This document shows positions 37,953 through 47,162 of a stretch of 64,000 bases of DNA, in pieces. The DNA comes from Bacteroides sp. CAG:443 (GTDB lineage: Bacteria > Bacteroidota > Bacteroidia > Bacteroidales > Bacteroidaceae), in the NCBI GenBank assembly GCA_000432735.1, contig FR887812.1:16348-80347 (forward strand), given 5' to 3'. The notes beneath the pieces were generated by a model, which saw nothing but the letters and a program-made list of their open reading frames with translations, was not told the origin of the DNA and searched no databases. Position 1 is the stretch's first letter; each line of letters begins with the position of its first letter. Made by a program: the position numbers and the translations under genes.

Positions 37953-40055
37953 ATGAAAAGCAAACGAATTCTAATGGGATGCTTAGGAGTTATGCTTGCA
38001 GTTGTTGGCATAGCTCAGGTACAAGATAGTTTTCCAAAAAATCAGAAACCATGGTCGGTACGGATGGCCGAGTCGGAGATGGTTCGTAATCCGGAATCTT
38101 GGCAGGTAGATTTTCAGCCTTCGCTTAAATGGGATTATTGCCATGGACTGGAATTAGGAGCCATGATGGATGTGTATGATCGTTATGGCGATGCCAAATT
38201 TTACGAGTATGCCTTAGCTTATGCCGATACGATGGTGAACGAGGACGGTACAATCAAGAAATATAAGCTTACGGATTATAGTTTGGATCGTATCAATTCG
38301 GGTAAGATGCTTTTCCGTATTTATGAACAAACCAAAAATGATAAATACAAAAAAGCATTGGATTTGTTGAGAAGTCAGTTCGACGGGCAGCCTCGTAATG
38401 CCGACGGTGGCTTTTGGCATAAAAAAGTTTATCCTAATCAGATGTGGCTGGACGGACTTTATATGGGAACTCCTTTCTTGGCGGAATATGCTTATCGAAA
38501 TAACGAGCCGCAAGCTTATCAGGAGGTGATTAATCAGATAAAGATTGTAGCTCGGCATACGTATGATCCGGCTAATGGTTTGTTTCGTCATGCCTGCGAT
38601 GTGAGCAAACGGGAAAAATGGGCTGACAAAGAAACTGGGCAGTCACAGCATTGCTGGGGACGTGCGTTGGGATGGTATATGATGGCCATTGTAGATGACT
38701 TGGACTTTATTCCGCAGCATGAACCAGGGCGTGACACGGTTTTGGTGATACTGAATCATATTGCTGAAACGCTGAAGAAATATCAAAGTCCGGAGGGCTT
38801 ATGGTATCAGGTGATGGATAAGAGTGGAGAGCCAGGTAATTATTTGGAATCTTCATGCTCTGCTATGTTTGTTTATTCGTTGTTCAAGGCTGTTCGCAAA
38901 GGATATATTCCGTCTTCTTATTTCGCTGTTGCACGAAAGGGGTACGAAGGTATTCTGAATGAATTTATTAAGGTGGATGATAATGGGCTGGTTTCCATTA
39001 CAAAAGCTTGTGCAGTTGCCGGATTGGGCGGAAAAAATTACAGAATGGGCGATTATGATTATTATATCCATGAACAGATTCGGGATAATGACCCAAAGGC
39101 TGTGGGTCCGTTTATTCTGGCAAGTCTGGAATGGGAAGGACTGCCAAAGGAGAAACGCCGGTTTGCGGAACCCAGGGAACTGGTTGTTGCCCAGGATGGA
39201 ACGGGTGATTATACGACAATAGCTGAAGCCTTGGAAGCTGTTCGTGCCTTTATGGATTTTGATGTAAAGATCTATATAAAGAAAGGTATATACAAAGAAA
39301 AACTTGTAGTACCTTCTTGGGTGCAACATATAGAGTTGATAGGTGAAGATGTGCAGAATACGATTATAACTCATGCCGATCATGCCAATATGAATCACAT
39401 GGGGACTTTCCGAACGTATACGGTTAAAGTTGAGGGTAATTATATTACCTTCCGTAATATTACGATAGAAAATAATGCTCCCAGACTGGGGCAGGCTGTA
39501 GCTTTACATACTGAAGGAGATTGCCTCCGTTTTATTAATTGCCGTTTTTTAGGAAATCAGGATACCGTATATACGGGGGTGGAAGGTACTCGTCTGTATT
39601 TTGAGAATTGTTATATAGAAGGAACTACAGATTTTATTTTTGGACCTTCGACTGCATGGTTCGAAGGGTGTACGATTCATAGTAAAGCTAATTCATACAT
39701 AACAGCAGCTTCTACTCCTAAAGATATAGAGTATGGTTATATATTTAATAAATGTAAGTTAACGGCTACTGCTGGGGTCGATAAAGTATATCTGGGTAGA
39801 CCTTGGCGCCCCTATGCTTATACTATCTTTATGAATTGTGAATTGGGAAAGCATATTGTCGGAGCTGGTTGGGATAATTGGAGAGATGCGAAGAACGAGA
39901 AGACCGCCCGTTATGCTGAATATCACAATAGTGGCGAGGGTGCAAAAGCAGACAACCGTGTGAAATGGGCAAAACAGCTTTCTGATAAAGAAGCTGAGAA
40001 AATAACTACCGTGAATTGTTACAATTTATCGAAAGGATGGCGATTATTTGAATAA
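37953..40055 (+). CDS. GH105 unsaturated galacturonyl hydrolase fused to CE8 pectin methylesterase
   Basis: 700 aa, signal peptide (MKSKRILMGCLGVMLAVVGIAQ). Residues about 30-400 are GH105, an (alpha/alpha)6 barrel that takes the unsaturated uronate off the end of lyase products: KWDYCHGLELGAMMDVY, PNQMWLDGLYMGTPFL (Asp167), and GRALGWYMMAIVDDL. Residues about 408-700 are a CE8 methylesterase beta-helix: GQAVALHTEGD (Gln514), LGNQDTVYTG (Asp537), EGTTDFIFGPST (Asp560) and YLGRPWRPYA (Arg616). All catalytic residues of both parts are present. First gene of the plus-strand pectin locus; susC starts about 100 nt later. Fusing an end-acting hydrolase to a methylesterase suggests joint work on methylated oligogalacturonides in the periplasm. 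Confidence 0.93.
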   Translation: MKSKRILMGCLGVMLAVVGIAQVQDSFPKNQKPWSVRMAESEMVRNPESWQVDFQPSLKWDYCHGLELGAMMDVYDRYGDAKFYEYALAYADTMVNEDGTIKKYKLTDYSLDRINSGKMLFRIYEQTKNDKYKKALDLLRSQFDGQPRNADGGFWHKKVYPNQMWLDGLYMGTPFLAEYAYRNNEPQAYQEVINQIKIVARHTYDPANGLFRHACDVSKREKWADKETGQSQHCWGRALGWYMMAIVDDLDFIPQHEPGRDTVLVILNHIAETLKKYQSPEGLWYQVMDKSGEPGNYLESSCSAMFVYSLFKAVRKGYIPSSYFAVARKGYEGILNEFIKVDDNGLVSITKACAVAGLGGKNYRMGDYDYYIHEQIRDNDPKAVGPFILASLEWEGLPKEKRRFAEPRELVVAQDGTGDYTTIAEALEAVRAFMDFDVKIYIKKGIYKEKLVVPSWVQHIELIGEDVQNTIITHADHANMNHMGTFRTYTVKVEGNYITFRNITIENNAPRLGQAVALHTEGDCLRFINCRFLGNQDTVYTGVEGTRLYFENCYIEGTTDFIFGPSTAWFEGCTIHSKANSYITAASTPKDIEYGYIFNKCKLTATAGVDKVYLGRPWRPYAYTIFMNCELGKHIVGAGWDNWRDAKNEKTARYAEYHNSGEGAKADNRVKWAKQLSDKEAEKITTVNCYNLSKGWRLFE

Positions 40056-40156
40056 AACAATTTTTACGTTTTTAAAGTCAAAAAATATACATGAAAGATG
40101 TATGTTAAGAAGAAATTTGTGAACTAATTTTAATATTCTAAAAACACATTTATTTT

Positions 40157-43100
40157 ATGCATTATCAACAGAGAATAAGGAACGTCGTCTCTTTACTTAT
40201 TGTGAGTATGCTTTGTCTTGCTTCTTTTGCACAAGGGTTGCAAGTGCAGGGTATTGTAAAGGACAAAAACGGTGAACCTATGATTGGGGTCAACGTGGTA
40301 GTGAAAGGTACAACTAATGGTACCATAACAGGTTTGGATGGTGACTTTTCACTTAGTGGATTGAAAAAATCGGATGTCATCTCGTTTACTTATATTGGTT
40401 TTAAGACGAAGGATGTGAAGTATGGAGGACAAAAGCAGCTTGATGTAGTATTGGAGGAAGATACGGAAACTCTAGATGAGGTTGTTGTTATCGGTTATGG
40501 TACGGTAAACAAGCGCGATTTGACGGGTTCCGTTGCATCTGTCAGTGCTGAAGATATTGCCGCCGTTCCAGTTTCAAGTGCTACTGAAGCTTTGACTGGT
40601 AAGTTGGCGGGTGTAAATATCACAACAACCGAAGGTTCTCCTGACGCTGATGTGAAGATTCGTGTTCGTGGTGGTGGTTCTCTGTCGCAAGATAATTCTC
40701 CGTTGTATATCGTCGATGGATTCCCTGTTTCAAGTATCAGCGATATTGCACCGTCTGAAATTCAGAGCATCGACGTATTGAAGGATGCTTCTTCTACAGC
40801 AATCTATGGTGCGCGTGGTGCCAATGGTGTTATCATCGTAACAACGAAGAGTGGTACGGAAGGGAAGACTCAGGTCGACTTTGGCGCTTCTTTCGGCTTG
40901 AAGAAAGTTACCAGACTGACTAAGGTTCTTGATCCTTATAATTATGTAGCTTATCAGCATGAGCTGGGTTCTACAGATTATGGTAATTATTCAGATATGG
41001 ATATCTGGAAGTCGGTTGAGGGATATGATTTCCAGGATGATATTTTTGGACGTACCGGAAATCAGGCTCAGTATAATGTGAATGTAAGTGGAGGTAGCAA
41101 ACAAATAAAATATAATGTAAGCTATGCTCATAACGATGAAAAGAGTATCATGCTGGGATCTGGCTTTAATAAGAATAATATTAATGCTAAGATTAACGCT
41201 GAACTGAATCAATGGATGTCGTTGGACTTCAATGCTCGTATGAGTTACACTACCATCGATGGTTTGAGTGGTGGTGCTGATACCAATGAATCGAGTGCTG
41301 CAAACTCTATTGTTGCAAACGCTGTACATTTTCGTTCTGTTGATCCTTTGACTTCAAATACTGATGATGAAAGTAACAATACTTCATCGCAAAAAAATCC
41401 GTTGGAACGTTTGCTGGCTACTTATAAGAAAAGAAATACATTCAATCAGAATTATAATGTAGGTTTAAACTGGAAACCATTCAAGAACTGGACATTCCGT
41501 TCTGAATTTGGCTACGGCTGGAAATACGACAACACTGATCAGGTTTGGTCTAGCGATGCTGTTCAGAATTCTAAGTTGGGATATAACGGACAACCGCAGT
41601 CTGTTTTTACGCGTGATATCACTAAGAACTGGCGTAACGCCAACACATTGACTTACGATAATAAGAAACTGTTTGGCGGGCGTGATAAACTGAATGTCTT
41701 GTTGGGACATGAAGTAAGTAGCAGTCAGGAAACATCGCTCGAAAATACTTCTGTTGCATTCCCTACTACCATGACAATTGATGAAGTTCTGGCTAATATG
41801 GGAGCAGGTACTGCGTTGCCTACGCAAACTACCATTTCTGCAAAGGATAATATGTTATCTTTCTTCGGACGAGTAAATTACACTTTAATGGATAAGTATC
41901 TGTTAACGGTAACGGTCCGTGCCGATGGCTCTAGTAAGTTTGCAAAAGGTAATCAGTGGGGTGTATTCCCTTCTGCTGCGTTGGCATGGCGTTTGTCGGA
42001 TGAGGCATTTATGAAAGGTACACAGGACTGGCTATCTAACTTGAAGGTTCGTTTGAGTTATGGTACTGCTGGTAATAACCGTATCAGCTCTGGTTTGATG
42101 TATACTACATATACAATGGCAGGCAATACAGGAAAAGCTCCTTTCTTTGATGAAAGTCGTGGTGCTATGCTGGAACATGGCTCTAACTTGTATAACCCGA
42201 ACTTAAAATGGGAAACAACCATTACACGTAACCTTGGTTTTGATTATGGATTCTTCAACAACCGGTTGTCTGGATCATTGGATCTTTACTGGAACACAAC
42301 AAAGGATTTGTTGATGAAAACAGAAATTCCATCTAATACGGGTTATAGCTATCAATATCAGAACTTCGGTAAGACTTCTAATAAGGGTGTTGAATTGACT
42401 TTGAATGCAGTTTTGGCTGACAAAGCAAAATGGGGATTGAATTTTAACTTTAATATTTCTTATAACCGTAACCGTATTGATGAACTGGGTACAGAGAATC
42501 CTTGGCAGAGTAGTAACTGGTCGGGTAGCACTATTGCAAAATACGAAGATTACCGTGTAGAAGAAGGTGGCCGTTTGGGTGAAATATGGGGATATAAGAC
42601 AAATGGTTTCTATACTGCATATGATCCGGTGACAAATCCGAATGGTGAACTGGTTTTGAATGGTACTTCATGGGCATTGCGTGATGGTATCAAGGATAAC
42701 AGCTATTCATTGGCAGGTGGTAAACCTTATCCCGGACAGCTGAAATATGAATGTGATGAAAATGGTGATCCGATTAAGCAGAAATTGGGTAATACAGTTG
42801 CTCCGCTGACGGGTGGATTCGGTTTTGATGGATTCATAGGAAACTTCGATTTTAATATCTTCTTTAACTATTCTGTAGGTAATCAGATTGTAAACGGAAC
42901 GAAACTGGCTAACTCATTCTGTGTTGGTTCTTCAAAAGGATATAATTTGGTAAACGATTTTGCTCTGGATAACCGTTATACTTGGATTGATCCTGAAACT
43001 GGTTTGAATTTAGGTAAGCCAGATGGTTCTACAGTCGACTACTATGGTGGTGCTGAAGGTTTGATTACACGATTGAACGCAATCAATACAGGAGCAAATA

Positions 43101-43405
43101 TCTATAATCCTGCTGCTGTTACCGCGATGTATCTGAACGATTATGCTGTAGAAGACGCTTCTTTCTTGAGAGTGAACAATATTACTATCGGATATACATT
43201 CCCGAAAGCTTGGGTGAAGAAAGCTTTTATGCAGAACGTACGTATTTATGTCACAGGTTATAACCTTTACTGTCTGACAAGCTATTCCGGACCGGATCCG
43301 GAAGTAGATACAAGCAGCAAGAAGAATGCAATGACTCCGGGTATTGATTATGCAGCTTATCCAAAGAGCCGTTCTTTTGTTGCTGGTATTAATGTTACAT
43401 TCTAA
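40157..43405 (+). CDS. susC: SusC-like TonB-dependent outer-membrane transporter
   Basis: 1082 aa, normal size. Signal peptide (MHYQQRIRNVVSLLIVSMLCLASFAQ), then a carboxypeptidase-regulatory-like domain (about 29-105: GIVKDKNGEPMIGVNVVVKG), the plug domain with the hallmark DEVVVIGYGTVNKRDLTGSV, and a 22-strand barrel ending in a strand with Phe (GINVTF). Imports oligosaccharides with the SusD lid, powered by TonB. Its place among pectinases points to homogalacturonan or rhamnogalacturonan oligomers. A small hairpin (atacat/atgtat, 40087-40103) lies in the leader. Confidence 0.95.
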   Translation: MHYQQRIRNVVSLLIVSMLCLASFAQGLQVQGIVKDKNGEPMIGVNVVVKGTTNGTITGLDGDFSLSGLKKSDVISFTYIGFKTKDVKYGGQKQLDVVLEEDTETLDEVVVIGYGTVNKRDLTGSVASVSAEDIAAVPVSSATEALTGKLAGVNITTTEGSPDADVKIRVRGGGSLSQDNSPLYIVDGFPVSSISDIAPSEIQSIDVLKDASSTAIYGARGANGVIIVTTKSGTEGKTQVDFGASFGLKKVTRLTKVLDPYNYVAYQHELGSTDYGNYSDMDIWKSVEGYDFQDDIFGRTGNQAQYNVNVSGGSKQIKYNVSYAHNDEKSIMLGSGFNKNNINAKINAELNQWMSLDFNARMSYTTIDGLSGGADTNESSAANSIVANAVHFRSVDPLTSNTDDESNNTSSQKNPLERLLATYKKRNTFNQNYNVGLNWKPFKNWTFRSEFGYGWKYDNTDQVWSSDAVQNSKLGYNGQPQSVFTRDITKNWRNANTLTYDNKKLFGGRDKLNVLLGHEVSSSQETSLENTSVAFPTTMTIDEVLANMGAGTALPTQTTISAKDNMLSFFGRVNYTLMDKYLLTVTVRADGSSKFAKGNQWGVFPSAALAWRLSDEAFMKGTQDWLSNLKVRLSYGTAGNNRISSGLMYTTYTMAGNTGKAPFFDESRGAMLEHGSNLYNPNLKWETTITRNLGFDYGFFNNRLSGSLDLYWNTTKDLLMKTEIPSNTGYSYQYQNFGKTSNKGVELTLNAVLADKAKWGLNFNFNISYNRNRIDELGTENPWQSSNWSGSTIAKYEDYRVEEGGRLGEIWGYKTNGFYTAYDPVTNPNGELVLNGTSWALRDGIKDNSYSLAGGKPYPGQLKYECDENGDPIKQKLGNTVAPLTGGFGFDGFIGNFDFNIFFNYSVGNQIVNGTKLANSFCVGSSKGYNLVNDFALDNRYTWIDPETGLNLGKPDGSTVDYYGGAEGLITRLNAINTGANIYNPAAVTAMYLNDYAVEDASFLRVNNITIGYTFPKAWVKKAFMQNVRIYVTGYNLYCLTSYSGPDPEVDTSSKKNAMTPGIDYAAYPKSRSFVAGINVTF

Positions 43406-43425
43406 ATTCTAATATGATATCATTT

Positions 43426-45378
43426 ATGAAAAATATAATTAAGTTATTAGCTTTAGCTGCGGGAGTTGCAGGAATGAGTGCTTGTTCTGATTTTCTGGAT
43501 CAAACTGCTCCTTCCGAACTAAATGACAATACTGTATATAATTCAACTTATTATACAGGATTGCGTGTGAATAAAATTTATGGTGGATTGGCGCAGGACC
43601 AGACTTATTCACAATACATTCCTATTGTATGGGGATTGAACTCCGATTGTGAACTGGTAGATGGTTTGGGTGCCGATGCTGATAATACGACCAGTGAACG
43701 TGGTAACATGAACTACAATGCCAGTCCGTCGTGGGGTAATCTGGCAAAGCTTTGGGATGCCATGTATGGTATTATAGAAGATGCAAACTTAACATTGGAA
43801 GGTATCAACTCCAGTTCATTGCTTACAGCTGGTGGCTCGGAACAAGCGGCTATGGAACGTTATAAGGGAGAGGCTTTGACCTTGCGTGCCATGATTTATT
43901 TTGATCTGGTTCGTTTCTTTGGAGATGTACCTTTGAAACTGGAACCTTCGCAGGCTGATTTGAGTAATGCTTATTTGCATAAGACAGATCGTGATGTTAT
44001 TCTGGATACGTTAATGGTCGATTTACAGACTGCAACTAAATTATTGCCGTGGGCCGATGAGGTTTCCGGTTATACTACAGAACATGTAACAAAAGGATAT
44101 GCACATGCTTTATTAGCGAACATTGCCATGACTCGTGCAGGATGGGTGATTCGTGAAAAGGCTAAAGATGGATATGAAACAGCCGACTATAGTGATCCTA
44201 CTTATCCGACTCAGCGTCCGGATGCTGCTACACGTACCAAACTCTATGAATTGGCATTATCCAATTTGAGTGCTGTTATTACAAATGGAACACATAAATT
44301 GAATCCGTCGGTAGAAAATCAATGGTATTTAATCAACCAGCGTGAATTGGATCAGAATTACCATGAGAATATTTTTGAGATTCCGATGGGACTTGGAGTT
44401 AGTGGTGAATTAGGTTATACCGTTGGTGTACGTGTGGATGGTGCAACGACGGAATATGGTGTAAAGGGTAATTCATCTGGTAAGATGAAACTGACTGCAC
44501 CTTTTTTCTATTCATTCGACAAGAAGGATTTGCGTCGTGATATTACTTGTTCACAAGTGCTGTTGAAAGCAGATAACGGTGTTACCAAAGAAATCATGTT
44601 GGGTAATACTCCGTTTGGTATCTATGTCGGCAAATGGGATATACGCAAGATGAATGAAGAATGGCGTCAGGCTGCTATTGCAACCGGTAGTGCAAAGTGG
44701 ATGTCGGGTATTAATGTCGTGAGAGCGCGTTATCCTCAAGTATTGTTGTGGTATGCTGAAGTGATGAACGAACTGGCTGGTCCTGACGGTGATTATACTG
44801 GATCTGCAGGCTTGACAGCCCGTCAGGCATTGGCTTTGGTACATACCCGTGCGTTTGCCGATGCAGATAAGGCTGATGCTCAAAAATACATAGATGCAAT
44901 ACCTGTTACCAAGGATGCTATGTTTGATGCGATTGTGGATGAAAATGCATGGGAACTGGCAGGAGAAGGTTTCCGTAAGTTCGATTTGATCCGCTGGAAT
45001 TTGTTGGCTGAAAAGATTCAGGAATTCAAAGATACTTATTACAATGAACTGATGGATGAATCGAATCCTAATTATTATCCGGAAAAGGTTTACTTTAACT
45101 ATACCGATGATACCAAGACTAAGATTGATATGTCGAGTGTTACTTGGTATGGTCTGCCGGAGGGAAAAGAGTCATCCGACTACGATGATAATGAGTCATT
45201 CTATGGCGCAGAAAGAGATAATCCTAAGACTCAGTTGCCGATTAACTGGCCTTCTATTTCAAGTGGACTGGTTGGAACTAATGTACAGGTGAAAAATCGC
45301 TATTTGTTGCCTATTGGATCTACAACCATTTCGGCTGCAAACGGTTATATCCATAACTCTTATGGATACTCAGATTAA
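43426..45378 (+). CDS. susD: SusD-like glycan-binding lipoprotein
   Basis: 650 aa from the ATG at 43426 (MKNIIKLLALAAGVAGMSAC, lipobox Cys20); an ATG four codons earlier (43414) is possible and only lengthens the n-region. SusD fold: LDQTAPSELNDNTVYNSTYYTG at the N-terminus, the TPR-like part with LTLRAMIYFDLVRFFGDVPL, and the C-terminal FRKFDLIRWNLLAEKI block. Lids the SusC pore and grips the oligosaccharide at the cell surface. Starts 20 nt after susC. Confidence 0.95.
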   Translation: MKNIIKLLALAAGVAGMSACSDFLDQTAPSELNDNTVYNSTYYTGLRVNKIYGGLAQDQTYSQYIPIVWGLNSDCELVDGLGADADNTTSERGNMNYNASPSWGNLAKLWDAMYGIIEDANLTLEGINSSSLLTAGGSEQAAMERYKGEALTLRAMIYFDLVRFFGDVPLKLEPSQADLSNAYLHKTDRDVILDTLMVDLQTATKLLPWADEVSGYTTEHVTKGYAHALLANIAMTRAGWVIREKAKDGYETADYSDPTYPTQRPDAATRTKLYELALSNLSAVITNGTHKLNPSVENQWYLINQRELDQNYHENIFEIPMGLGVSGELGYTVGVRVDGATTEYGVKGNSSGKMKLTAPFFYSFDKKDLRRDITCSQVLLKADNGVTKEIMLGNTPFGIYVGKWDIRKMNEEWRQAAIATGSAKWMSGINVVRARYPQVLLWYAEVMNELAGPDGDYTGSAGLTARQALALVHTRAFADADKADAQKYIDAIPVTKDAMFDAIVDENAWELAGEGFRKFDLIRWNLLAEKIQEFKDTYYNELMDESNPNYYPEKVYFNYTDDTKTKIDMSSVTWYGLPEGKESSDYDDNESFYGAERDNPKTQLPINWPSISSGLVGTNVQVKNRYLLPIGSTTISAANGYIHNSYGYSD

Positions 45379-45404
45379 TATTTAACATAAAATTGGCATA
45401 GAAT

Positions 45405-47045
45405 ATGAAGATATTTAAATATATTGCAGGTTCTGGAGCATTTATGCTCCTGACCTCTATCATCGGAACGGCATGTACCGATGGTAATGATTGGAACGTA
45501 GATAGCACACACGACCGTTTGTTTAGTGTGACAGCTTCAGACATATCGGTTTCGGCTAAACCGACGTCTGCGGAGGTTTCATGGAGAGTAGTTCCTGATG
45601 CAGAGTATTATGTGATGGAATATAGTACGGACTCCTTATACGATGAGATAGCAATGGGTGGAACTGAACACTCTGTTATTGTGGGAGAAGATAAGTCTGT
45701 CGTTGAGAGTCCTTATACGATTACAGGCTTGCAGGGAGAAACTAAATATTTCTTGCGTATCAAGTCAATGTCTTCTGCGAAGGCTGATTCAAAGTGGACG
45801 TATTTGGAAAAGTATTCTTTCAAGACTTCTGCAGAGCAGATTCTGAATGAGGTCGCTTCAATCACGGGCGAAAGTGCTGTTCTTTCTTGGACGGAAGGGG
45901 CTGAAGTTACTTTGTTGAAATTGGCAGAGGATAAGGATGATGTAGAAGAAGTAGATACTACATATATCGATCTGGATGCTGCGGCAGTAGCTGCTTCATC
46001 GTATACACTTACAGGATTGTCACCTAAAACGAAGTATTCTGTATCTATCTATAATGGCAATGTAAAACGTGGTACAAGAACCTTTACAACGACTGAATCT
46101 TATCCGACTGGTTATGATATTGTAAATGTAACTGATGCTGAGATGTTGAACGATGTATTTAGTAATCCGGCTAATTACATACAGGAGAACGGTGGTAATG
46201 TAGTTTTGGTATTTGCAAATGGATCTACTACCGATTACATGGGTGAAAGTATGGAACTGACTATCCCGACTGAATTTAAATCTGTTATCTTCTGGGGTGA
46301 ATCGGGCGATACAAAACCTGTCTTTATGCCTAAGGGACTTTCTATGGCTGGTAGTCATGATTTGATCCGTTTCTACAATTTGGATCTGCAGAATACAAGT
46401 AGCGGAAGTGACTACATCGTGAACTTTAATGTAGAAGGTAATGTAGGTGAAATATTGATTGATAACTGTAACATTAGTAAGACTCGTGGTGTAGTTCGTG
46501 TTCAGAGTGATGGTGCCAAAGGTTCTATCGGTTCAATTAATATTGATAACTGCGTATTGACGGATATTGGTTCGTATGCAATTGTACAGACGAAAGTTTC
46601 TGGCTTTACACTCAATTCGATCAGCTTGTCTAATTCTACAATTAGTACAGTAAATGCCGGTGGAGTGTTGATAACCCAGCAGGATAATGTCAATATCTCA
46701 ATCGATGCTTGTACGTTCTATAATTGTGTAACTAGCGGTAAGTCATTTATTGATATCAATAAGATGTCGAACGTAACTGTTGATGTCAAGAACACAATTA
46801 TCGGTCAATTGTATAGCTATACAAGTGGTTCGACCATCAAGGCTACAAGTGTGAAAAATATTGCTACGACAACAAATCTCTTTACTACAACCGACTGTCC
46901 ATATAACAGTGGTTACGAATGGGGAGAAATGTTGAATGTATCATCTACCGAATTGTTCGTAAATCCGGCTGAAGGTGACTTCCACATACAGTCTGCAAGT
47001 CAGAGTGATGTAGCTGGTGCAGGTGACCCACGTTGGAATGAATAA
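45405..47045 (+). CDS. Surface lipoprotein with FN3 domains and a beta-helix (DUF4957/DUF5123), SusE position
   Basis: 546 aa. Lipoprotein signal MKIFKYIAGSGAFMLLTSIIGTAC. Two fibronectin type III-like domains follow (about 45-140 and 145-230; TSAEVSWRVVPDAEYYVMEYS and YTLTGLSPKTKYSVSIYNG). The rest (about 240-546) is a right-handed beta-helix with repeats like IDNCNISKTRGVVRVQ and INIDNCVLTDIGSYAIVQ, ending AGDPRWNE as in DUF5123. No pectinase catalytic pattern is visible, so it is most likely a glycan-binding surface protein that helps SusC/D capture pectin. 26 nt after susD; a terminator follows. Confidence 0.88.
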   Translation: MKIFKYIAGSGAFMLLTSIIGTACTDGNDWNVDSTHDRLFSVTASDISVSAKPTSAEVSWRVVPDAEYYVMEYSTDSLYDEIAMGGTEHSVIVGEDKSVVESPYTITGLQGETKYFLRIKSMSSAKADSKWTYLEKYSFKTSAEQILNEVASITGESAVLSWTEGAEVTLLKLAEDKDDVEEVDTTYIDLDAAAVAASSYTLTGLSPKTKYSVSIYNGNVKRGTRTFTTTESYPTGYDIVNVTDAEMLNDVFSNPANYIQENGGNVVLVFANGSTTDYMGESMELTIPTEFKSVIFWGESGDTKPVFMPKGLSMAGSHDLIRFYNLDLQNTSSGSDYIVNFNVEGNVGEILIDNCNISKTRGVVRVQSDGAKGSIGSINIDNCVLTDIGSYAIVQTKVSGFTLNSISLSNSTISTVNAGGVLITQQDNVNISIDACTFYNCVTSGKSFIDINKMSNVTVDVKNTIIGQLYSYTSGSTIKATSVKNIATTTNLFTTTDCPYNSGYEWGEMLNVSSTELFVNPAEGDFHIQSASQSDVAGAGDPRWNE

Positions 47046-47073
47046 AACTTGTACTGAAATGTAACTGATAAAT

Positions 47074-47118
47074 AACAAGTCCATAGATAGGTATATGCCT
47101 GTATATGGACTTGTTTTT
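47074..47118 (+). terminator. Terminator after the susCD operon
   Basis: Stem aacaagtccata (47074-47085) / tatggacttgtt (47104-47115), then TTTTATTTT. Confidence 0.85.
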
Positions 47119-47162
47119 ATTTTAATTTCATATATTTAGACCTGAAAATCTGCTATAGAAAG

